This document shows positions 1 to 6,900 of a stretch of 10,338 bases of DNA, piece after piece. The translations under genes and the position numbers were made by a program. The first letter of the stretch is position 1, and every line of letters starts with the position of its first letter. Below the pieces are notes generated by a model that searched no databases, was not told the DNA's origin, and worked only from the letters and a program-made list of their open reading frames with translations. This DNA is from Acidobacteriota bacterium (GTDB lineage Bacteria; Acidobacteriota; Vicinamibacteria; Vicinamibacterales; 2-12-FULL-66-21). The stretch spans positions 1 to 10,338 of the forward strand of contig JACDBQ010000631.1 of assembly GCA_013694845.1 (NCBI GenBank), read 5' to 3'.

Positions 1-2
1 CG

Positions 3-494
3 GCAGGCGATACCTTGGTCTGGCCGTCGAGCAGGGTCGACCTCCGCCCATTCGGGCTCGCGCTCGGAGGAGATCGCCGCGCGGCCGCCGGCCGGCTCGC
101 GACCCTCGAGTGGGACGCGGGCGACCACAACCCTTGGGGCTGGTGGATGGTGGCCCATCCGCTCCGGCGCGCCGTCAACCGGATGGCCGCTGCAGGCTGG
201 TTGCTGGAGGCCGGGGACACCGCGCAGGCCGTGCGACTGCTCGCCTATCACGAGGCGTTCGGCCCCCCGTTCGGAGAGAAACTTGTGCTGCGCCCGCTGC
301 TGAGTCTCCAACTCGCCCGAATCGAGGACGCCCGCGGCCGGGTCGACGAGGCCCGGCGACTCTACCAGGATTTCCTGGTCTGGTACGATTTGCCGATGCC
401 AGCGCACCGACATCTGGTGGAGGGGGCGCGGGCGGCAGTGGCGCGGCTGTCCGGCCGGAGTGACCCGCCCACGTCAGCGCGAGGGGGCCGGTAG
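3..494 (+). CDS. C-terminal fragment of a TPR-like repeat protein, possibly the tail of a signalling kinase (partial at left edge)
   Basis: The frame is open to the left edge and stops at TAG 492-494, so only about the last 163 codons are visible and the true start lies outside the window. A TTG at 15 is an internal codon, not a convincing start. The visible part is all-helical and Ala/Leu/Arg-rich, with two TPR-like helical hairpins: one around 'AAGWLLEAGDTAQAVRLLAY' (nt about 190-250) and one around 'LARIEDARGRVDEARRLYQDF' without its first residue (nt about 315-375). A final helix 'EGARAAVARL' precedes a Pro/Arg tail. Tails of this type (an 'EAGDTAxAxRLL' repeat, then 'GRxxEARRLYxxFL...yD.p...h..LVeeArxAlaRL') are familiar at the C-terminus of Gemmatimonadota Ser/Thr kinases and BTAD/TPR regulators. 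That comparison is from memory. No kinase or DNA-binding part is visible, so the function of the full protein is unproven. Confidence 0.7.
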   Translation, partial: AGDTLVWPSSRVDLRPFGLALGGDRRAAAGRLATLEWDAGDHNPWGWWMVAHPLRRAVNRMAAAGWLLEAGDTAQAVRLLAYHEAFGPPFGEKLVLRPLLSLQLARIEDARGRVDEARRLYQDFLVWYDLPMPAHRHLVEGARAAVARLSGRSDPPTSARGGR

Positions 495-576
495 GGAGAG
501 ATGAGCGCGCGCTGAGGGGGAAGTGAGGATCACGTGAGCCCGGCCGACTACCGTGGCCGGACAGAGCCGGTCTTCT

Positions 577-591
577 GCGGCGGATCGCCGC
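577..591 (+). terminator. GC-rich hairpin after the left gene, weak terminator candidate
   Basis: GCGGCG (577-582) pairs perfectly with CGCCGC (586-591) across a GAT loop. A second 6-bp inverted repeat lies upstream (CCGGCC 540-545 with GGCCGG 555-560). Neither is followed by a T-run, so intrinsic termination is unproven. Their place between the left gene's stop and the next promoter is the main reason to list them. Confidence 0.2.
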
Positions 592-612
592 CTTGCGCCA
601 ATGGGTGAAGAA

Positions 613-641
613 TTGCAGTATCAGCCGGTATCCCATATAAC
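613..641 (+). promoter_or_regulatory. Sigma70-type promoter of the receptor/secreted-protein operon
   Basis: TTGCAG at 613-618 (consensus TTGACA) and TATAAC at 636-641 (consensus TATAAT) are separated by exactly 17 bp, in a locally AT-rich patch inside otherwise GC-rich DNA. A start site about 7 nt past the -10 would fall near 648, leaving a leader of about 117 nt before the receptor ATG. The match and spacing are read directly; activity and the exact start are inferred. The housekeeping sigma consensus in this lineage is assumed to resemble the general bacterial one. Confidence 0.6.
617..633 (+). repeat. 10-bp-period GTATC direct repeat inside the promoter spacer (possible operator)
   Basis: GTATC occurs at 618-622 and again at 628-632, a period of 10 bp, so both copies lie on the same face of the helix, between the -35 and -10 boxes. 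SARP/BTAD-type activators are known to bind short direct repeats spaced about one helical turn apart in or next to the -35/spacer region. That makes this a candidate operator, possibly for the BTAD protein encoded at 8546-10099. Five matching bases is short and could be chance. Confidence 0.3.
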
Positions 642-669
642 CGTTAACCCGCGCCGCTTCTTCGTAGCC

Positions 670-768
670 ATGCCCAAGCCCAAGCATCGGCCTCCGGTGG
701 ACGAGGCCCGAGTGGCCCTGGCGCGGTTGACCGGGGAGCGGGTCTTGGCGACGGGGTCACCACGATGA
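670..768 (+). CDS. Possible 32-residue leader peptide coupled to the receptor gene
   Basis: An ATG at 670 opens a 32-codon frame (MPKPKHRPP...) that ends at TGA 766-768. It overlaps the receptor ATG (765-767) as ATGA, the arrangement typical of translational coupling. It lies wholly inside the predicted leader transcript. The frame continues upstream, but starts before about 648 would not be on that mRNA. The peptide is basic at its N-terminus and has mostly G/C third positions. No clear Shine-Dalgarno precedes the ATG (the bases before it are pyrimidine-rich), and no family is recognised. It may simply be open by chance in GC-rich DNA. Confidence 0.25.
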   Translation: MPKPKHRPPVDEARVALARLTGERVLATGSPR

Positions 769-3700
769 GTGTGCACTGGGCTCTGCCCGTCGTTGGCCTG
801 CTCGCGGTCCCCGGTCTGATCCTGAACGCCCAGGCGCCGACCGGCAAGATCCAGGGTCGGGTCCAGGACGAGACCGGCACTCCGATCGCCGATGCCCAGG
901 TCTTCATCATCGGCACCGCATTCGCCGCGATGAGCGATCCCCGCGGACACTATTTCATCAACAACATCCCCGCCGGCCCGGCGACGGTCCGCGCCGCCTA
1001 CGTCGGCTACCGCCCGGTCGAGGTACGCGGGCTCCGGGTGCGGGCCGGCCAGACTGTCACCCAGGACTTCGCGCTCGAAGTCAGCCCGGTCCAGCTCCAG
1101 GAGCTCGAGGTCATCGCGGCGGAGAACCTGTTGGTCCCGCGGGACGAGGTCACGAGCAAGCAGCGGGTGCAGGGAGATTTTCTCGAGCGCCTGCCGGTGG
1201 ATCGGGTGAACGACTTGCTCGCCCTGCAGCCCGGGGTGGTGGCCACCGGCCGGCGGGGTCCGTTGGCGCTCTCGATTCGAGGGGCTCGGCCGGACGAGGC
1301 GGTGACCTACGTGGACGGTGTACCGGTGACTCCCGGCTACCGGGGCCTGGGTCTCGCCACACCCAGTACCCAGATCAGCGTCGGCACCAACGCCATCGAG
1401 GAGGCTTCGATCATCACGGGGGCCAACTCGGCGGAGTTCGGCAACGCCCAGTCCGGCCTCATCTCCCTGGTCACTCGCACCGGCGGGACCAGGTTCAGTG
1501 GCGCGCTTGGCTTCGAGACCGACGAGCCGTTCGGCGTGAGCCACAGTCTCGGCTTCAACCGGATCGAGGCGAGCGTCGGCGGTCCCGTCGCCCGAAACCT
1601 GACGTTCTTCACCGCGGGGGTGCTGGAGGGCCAGCGGTCGGCGGCTGCCGGGCGCGGGAGCGAACAGGCCCCGATCTTCGTCTCGGTGGGCCTGGACACG
1701 ACGGTGGCAGTCCCGCGGGACCGCTCGCCGTTAGCCGATACCACGCAGGTGCCAGTGTACCGGCTCGCCGTGTACCGGGGCGAGTGCGACCAGTTCCGCC
1801 AGAGCGCGAATCCCGACATCCGCGACAACTACGGCCTCCCCTGTCAGGGAATCCGGATTCCCCAGAGCGTGGCCTCCATCTTCGAGATCCACAACAAGCT
1901 CACCTACACTTTCGGCAGCGGCTCTCGGGTGGGCCTGAGCTACCAGCGGAGCCAGAACCAGGGGAGACGGTTCGACTACGCGAACCTGTATAATGCGCCA
2001 GCGCTCTTCGGGTCCCGTGACTGGAGCGACGTACTGACCCTCACCTGGACGCCCAATCTCGCGCGCTCGGCCGAGCGCGCGCTGGCGCTGGAGGTCTATC
2101 TCTCCTACCAGGAGGATCGCTCCATCCTGAGTCCGCTCACCCGGCGGAGCGAGTCAGCGACTCGTGACCCGTTCGGCGGCTACCTGATCCGGCCGCTGGG
2201 GTTCCTGTTCGACTTCGACAACTTTCCGCTCGACAGCGAGCTGGTGGAGAACGTCCGGCTCAATCGACCGGGAACCAAGCGGACGCCGTACGACCTCGAA
2301 AACCCGGGGCAGTTCAACCTGGTCGATCGGTACCGCAACAACGCCTACGGCCTATCTGGTTGGAGCGAGAGCGGCGGGCCCGTCGGGCAGCTGCGACTGT
2401 TCCGGGAGAACCGCTACCTCGCCAAGACCAACCTGGACTGGCAGGCCGATCGCTTCAACCGGCTGAAGGTCGGGGCCGAGTGGGTGGTCTACTCGATTGG
2501 ACGCTACGAGTCGGAACTGTCGGCCGTTGGTGATGCCTACCTCGAGCGGCCCGTGCGGTGGAACGCTTTCGTCGAGGACCGGCTCGACCTGGGAGACGTC
2601 GTCCTGATCGGCGGGCTCCGCTACGACCGCTATTCCGCTCGCGCGAGCCGGCCCTTCCTGCTGGATACGGTGGTGGCGAGCGCGACGTTCGGCGAATATG
2701 TCAATCTCCCGGGCGCGCCGATCTATGAGGCAGGCGGGACGTTCGAGAGCCGACCGCTGGTGATTTCCCGGCCGGACCGCGCCCACGGCTACCTGAGCCC
2801 GCACATCCAGGTCTCCTTTCCGGTCACCGAACGGACCAACCTGCGGCTCTCCTACGCCCACCAGGTCCAGGCGCCCGACTTTGCGCTGGTGTTGAATGGC
2901 GTGAACACCGGCGGCCTCGGCGCCGACCTCGACTTCGGCAAGACGGTCGCCTTCGAGTTCGGCGTCCGGCACGCCTTCAGCGACGACATGGTGCTCGACG
3001 TGGCCGTGTACAACCGGGACAACCTGGCCGCCGCCGCGGCGCGGACGTTCTTGTACAACGATCCGGTCCGCCAGCGGAGGAGCACCCTGCGCCGGGTGAC
3101 GAATCTCGACTTCGGCAATGCGCGGGGCGTGGATGTGCGGCTCGACCGGCGGTTCGGCAACTTCTTCAACGGCACCATCAGCTACTCCTACCAGAACGCG
3201 AAGAGTACGGCGTCCGATCCGCTGACCAATCAGGATCGTGGAGTGACCACGGTGAACGAGATCGGCGGAATCCTGGGGCCGCCACCTCAGGAGATCATCC
3301 CGACTGTCCTGAGCCGGCCGCACGATCTCGGCGCGGCGGTCGCCTTCACCCTACCAGGGGAGTGGAAGAAGGGCAGCGTCCTGGGATCGGTGCTCGGGGA
3401 CCTGGGCTTGTTCGCCACGGCCCGCTTCGCCACCGGCACGCCATACACCCCCTGCGAGGTGGCGTCGGAGAGCGGGGGATGCAGGATAGCCGGTGCACCC
3501 AACAGCGCTCGGCTCCCCACCTCCAAACAGTTCGACCTCCGGGTGACCAAGGGTCTTGAGCTGGGTGGCTTGGCGCTCACCGCTTATCTCGACGCCCGCA
3601 ACCTGTTCGACTTCACCAATGTGCTCCGCGTTTTCGATGTCAACGGGACGACTCTCAACCCGGCCGACCGCCAGGTGCAGTGGGCGGCCGACAGCTCCTC

Positions 3701-3998
3701 CTTTGCCGAGGACGCCGGAGCGTCGCGTGTGTACCGAGGCGACGGGGCCATCGACCTCCGGTTTCAGGGTGCGCTCGCGTCCGGCTGCGACGCGTGGGTG
3801 ACGGCCGGTGACCGCGCTGCCGCCCCCGACTGTGTCTACCTGATCCGGGCCGAGGAGCGCTACGGCGACGGGGACCACGTCTTCACCCTGGCCGAGCAGC
3901 GGCGGGCGTCCGATGCGTTTTATGCCGTGGACCGCGGGGAGCACAACTTCACGGGCGACCCCCGCCGGCTCCGGCTCGGGCTCGAGGTGACCTTCTGA
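765..3998 (+). CDS. TonB-dependent outer-membrane receptor with carboxypeptidase-regulatory-like N-terminal domain
   Basis: This 1077-residue receptor should sit in the outer membrane and take up or bind a ligand using TonB-transduced energy; the ligand cannot be told from sequence. A signal peptide covers residues 1-24 (hydrophobic core, cleavage after NAQA). A CarboxypepD_reg-like Ig fold spans about 28-105 (GKIQGRVQDETGTPIADAQV..., then GYRPVEVRG). The plug spans about 112-245, with SIRGARPDEAVTYVDGVPV around 170-188 and LISLVTRTGG at 232-241. The rest is a long beta-barrel of alternating aromatic strands, including an ARNLFDFTN strand near the end, and it closes with a C-terminal Phe (EVTF). 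Length is normal for this receptor class. All six cysteines form close pairs (341/360, 897/906, 1008/1023), probably loop disulfides. Residues 1033-1045 (YGDGDHVFTLAEQ) resemble a degenerate EF-hand loop. The ATG at 765 was chosen because it gives the complete signal peptide. Its RBS is weak (GGGG at 752-755 region), so coupling to an upstream leader ORF is possible. No SusD-like partner is present. Confidence 0.93.
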   Translation: MSVHWALPVVGLLAVPGLILNAQAPTGKIQGRVQDETGTPIADAQVFIIGTAFAAMSDPRGHYFINNIPAGPATVRAAYVGYRPVEVRGLRVRAGQTVTQDFALEVSPVQLQELEVIAAENLLVPRDEVTSKQRVQGDFLERLPVDRVNDLLALQPGVVATGRRGPLALSIRGARPDEAVTYVDGVPVTPGYRGLGLATPSTQISVGTNAIEEASIITGANSAEFGNAQSGLISLVTRTGGTRFSGALGFETDEPFGVSHSLGFNRIEASVGGPVARNLTFFTAGVLEGQRSAAAGRGSEQAPIFVSVGLDTTVAVPRDRSPLADTTQVPVYRLAVYRGECDQFRQSANPDIRDNYGLPCQGIRIPQSVASIFEIHNKLTYTFGSGSRVGLSYQRSQNQGRRFDYANLYNAPALFGSRDWSDVLTLTWTPNLARSAERALALEVYLSYQEDRSILSPLTRRSESATRDPFGGYLIRPLGFLFDFDNFPLDSELVENVRLNRPGTKRTPYDLENPGQFNLVDRYRNNAYGLSGWSESGGPVGQLRLFRENRYLAKTNLDWQADRFNRLKVGAEWVVYSIGRYESELSAVGDAYLERPVRWNAFVEDRLDLGDVVLIGGLRYDRYSARASRPFLLDTVVASATFGEYVNLPGAPIYEAGGTFESRPLVISRPDRAHGYLSPHIQVSFPVTERTNLRLSYAHQVQAPDFALVLNGVNTGGLGADLDFGKTVAFEFGVRHAFSDDMVLDVAVYNRDNLAAAAARTFLYNDPVRQRRSTLRRVTNLDFGNARGVDVRLDRRFGNFFNGTISYSYQNAKSTASDPLTNQDRGVTTVNEIGGILGPPPQEIIPTVLSRPHDLGAAVAFTLPGEWKKGSVLGSVLGDLGLFATARFATGTPYTPCEVASESGGCRIAGAPNSARLPTSKQFDLRVTKGLELGGLALTAYLDARNLFDFTNVLRVFDVNGTTLNPADRQVQWAADSSSFAEDAGASRVYRGDGAIDLRFQGALASGCDAWVTAGDRAAAPDCVYLIRAEERYGDGDHVFTLAEQRRASDAFYAVDRGEHNFTGDPRRLRLGLEVTF
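3984..3990 (+). promoter_or_regulatory. Strong Shine-Dalgarno for the secreted partner, embedded in the receptor's last codons
   Basis: GAGGTGA is a 7-nt match to the anti-Shine-Dalgarno end of 16S rRNA and lies 7 nt before ATG 3998. It encodes part of the receptor's final LEVTF. It supports the start at 3998 and efficient re-initiation after the receptor stop. Confidence 0.75.
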
Positions 3999-6900
3999 TG
4001 CGCGGGGTGGCTCGATTTGCAGTGGCGGCACTGCTGTTGGCCGCGCCCGGGTTGAGCGCCCAAACGGGACTTTCCCGACCCTCACCGGCGAAGCGGCCAG
4101 CCGGGTTTCGCCTCTTCGCGGGAAGCCGGGGCGCGCTCAGCGTCAACCAGGTGTTATGCCGTATAGCCGCTAATGGTGAGATCTGTGCCGACAACTTCCA
4201 AATGGGAGGCGGGTTCTGGCCCAAGGGGACCGCCAACCAGTACGTCTTCAACTCCGGGCTCCAGGTAGCCGGAGTGATCGGCGGGATCAGATCGGAAAAC
4301 CCGTGGGCCGGAGATACGGCCAGCGCGATGTTCCTCAATTTCCGAGGCAACCACCACGGCGAACAGGTCCGGCCGATCTACAACTCGACCGACCCGGACG
4401 ACGTGGCCAACTGGCCCGCCGCGGCCTACGTGCCGGACCAACCGAACGAGGCCGACAACCTCTTTCATCCGGCCCTTCGGGGCCGGCTGGCGGCCTCGGA
4501 GGGCGATGTCTGGTGGCTCACCTGGGACGGGAACCCCTTACTCAGCGTTGACCGATTGCATCCGCTTGGGGTGCTGGTGGAGCAGCGGGGCATGGCGTGG
4601 AACACGCCGAGCGGCAACCAGGACGTCATCTACTTCACGCATACCATCTACAACATCACGTCCACCCGTGCGGCGGACTACGTGGGTGTGCGACCCGCGA
4701 TGCGGGAGATCCTGCTGGAAAAAGCGCGGGAGTTTCAGGAGCTGAACAACGCGGCGTCCGGCTTCACCCTCCCGCCGGAGGGCTACCCGATCACGGACAT
4801 GCACGTGGCGTTCGCCGCGGACATGGACATCGGCGACTTCCGCTCAGACTACGCCTCGGTCAACCTCCCCTTCGCCCTCGGCTACGCCTACTTGCACGAC
4901 TTCTCACAGCCCGACGATTGGACGTTCGATGCTGAGATTTTCGCACCGCCGTTCTTCCCTGGTGCCGGCATCGGGGGAATAAAGTACCTCCAAAGCCCTC
5001 GCGACTCCCTCGGCCGGGAGGTCGGCGTCACCGTGTTGGGAGCGTTCTCCTCGGACCTGAACCAGGATCCGGCGAGCTCGGTCCAACTCTACCGCTATCT
5101 CACCGGTCGTCCCGATCCGGCCGTGGGCGATCCCCCGTGCAACGCCGGAGACCCGAAGCTCACCCACATCTGCTTCATCAACAAGGGCCCACCGGGCGAC
5201 ATGCGGTTCTTCCAGGCCACCGGCCCGCTCACCCTGCCGCCGGGCGGTTTCGAGTCGGTCGTGGTCGCCTACGTCTTCGCCGCTCCCGTAGCGGCAGCGG
5301 ACTGTGCGGTCGGGTGCGATGTTACGCCGGGCGACCCCACCATCCTCGGCGACGCGGCGCGCATGGCGGCGGGGGTCAATCCGATCGACTCGATCACTGG
5401 CTACAGGGGGTTTGCCGACCGCAACGGCGACGGCCGAGTGGAGCAGAGCGAGTTCGAGGTCGTTCCCGGGTCCCTCCTGGGCAAGGCGCTGGTGGCGCAG
5501 GCGATATTCGACAACGGGTTCGTGCTGTCCTCGACGGCTCCCGAGGCCCCGGACTTCTTTCTGATCCCGGGCCCCAACCAGGTCTCGGTGCTCTGGACCC
5601 CCTCGGCGACGGAGACTGCGGGTGACCCCTCCTTCGGGCTCGTCAACCAGCCGACCAGCTCAGGGGGCACGCCGAACCTGATGTTCGACCCGAACTACCG
5701 CCAGTTCGACGTGGAGGGCTACCGGATCTACCGCGGGCGAGTGGACACCCCCAGCGAGCTCCGCCTGATCGCCCAATTCGACTACGCCAACACGTTCATG
5801 GTCGACTGGCGGGGCCAGGTGAACCCTGGGCCGGGCTGCGCCCCCGAGCTGGGCATCAACACCGTCACGGTGGTGGATGGCGACACCACCTTCGGCTGCC
5901 GGGTGCCGTTCGATTCCCTCATCCCCGGCGTGGCACCAACGGTCAGCGACACCCACCCGCTGGTGGGACCGGTCGTCCAGGTCAAGCTCGCACCGGAAGG
6001 CCGGCAGGCGCTGGCCACCGGCGCTGCCATCATCGTCCGTTCGGACACGGCGGGCACCGGCGCGGCCTCCGGCTGCCTCGCCGCGGCTGGGCCCAACCGC
6101 GAGCAGTGTGCCCTGCGAGATTCCGGGGTGCCGTTCGCCTACGTCGATCGAGGAGTGCGGAACGATCTCCGCTACTTCTACACCGTGACGGCGTTCGACG
6201 TCAACTCCTTGCAGTCCGGGCCGGCCAGCCTGGAATCCCCGAGAATCACCAAGGCGGTGACGCCGGCGAGCGCGGCCTCGAACCTCGAGACGTCCACCAC
6301 CACGGCGGTTTCACTGGTGGGCCGCGGCACCATCCTCGACACGGCGGTCGCCACTCCGGGACTCGATTCCGCCACCGGCCGCTTCGATGGCCCATTCCCC
6401 CCCGCGACCGGCTTCGAGTTCGGCCTGGTGGAGCTGGTCCAGGCGCTGCTCCCGGCATCGGGCTCGGTCACGGTCTCGCTGGACAGTCTTCAGCTCGGCT
6501 CGGCCTACGAGAACGGCGCCGGCGAGCCAGGCACCCCGGCCATCTACTTCCTGACGGCGAGCACCGGGAGCTCGACCTCGCAGGTCCAGATTCCAGTGCT
6601 GCAAGACCAGGCCGCGGCCAGGACAAGTAACTCCACCTACCTCGAGGCTGTGTCGGTGGAGGAAGCCTCCGCCCGGCGCTTCGGTGGCAGGGAAGGGTTC
6701 CGGCTGCACGGGCGTCTCGATCTCGAGCTCCCCGGGAACTACTACACCAGCGCCTGGGGTCGTGGCTGCGTCAACCGAGCCGCCGGATTCGCCGCCGCCG
6801 GGACGACCGGCTGCGAGTACAACGGGGCTCGCTGGTTCGACGGACCCTCCCCCCAGCGGAACGAGACGAAGTCCGATCCGCAGGGCGCGCACCCGCCGGC

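Larger units (their letters stand above)
495..764. other. Intergenic regulatory region upstream of the receptor operon
   Basis: There is no convincing full gene in these 270 bases. The first half (495-600) is GC-rich with short inverted repeats. The stretch 605-648 is clearly more AT-rich than its surroundings and carries the promoter described separately. The second half (about 648-764) would be a 5' leader of about 117 nt and includes a possible short leader ORF that overlaps the receptor start. Confidence 0.6.

Noticed and set aside
540..591. Riboswitch or structured RNA in the left intergenic region
   Set aside because: Only two short 6-bp stems upstream of the promoter are seen, with no conserved motif. 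They lie outside the predicted transcript leader.
553..768. Longer 71-codon version of the leader ORF starting at GTG 553
   Set aside because: It would begin upstream of and run through the promoter at 613-641, so it would not lie on the mRNA made from that promoter. No RBS or domain supports it.
2352..3323. 323-codon minus-strand ORF inside the receptor gene
   Set aside because: It is antisense to conserved receptor barrel sequence, with no signal, RBS or recognisable domain. Long antisense frames are expected in GC-rich coding DNA. The antisense ORFs at 621-1544, 3351-4085, 6311-7108, 7247-8011 and 8522-9475 were rejected on the same grounds.
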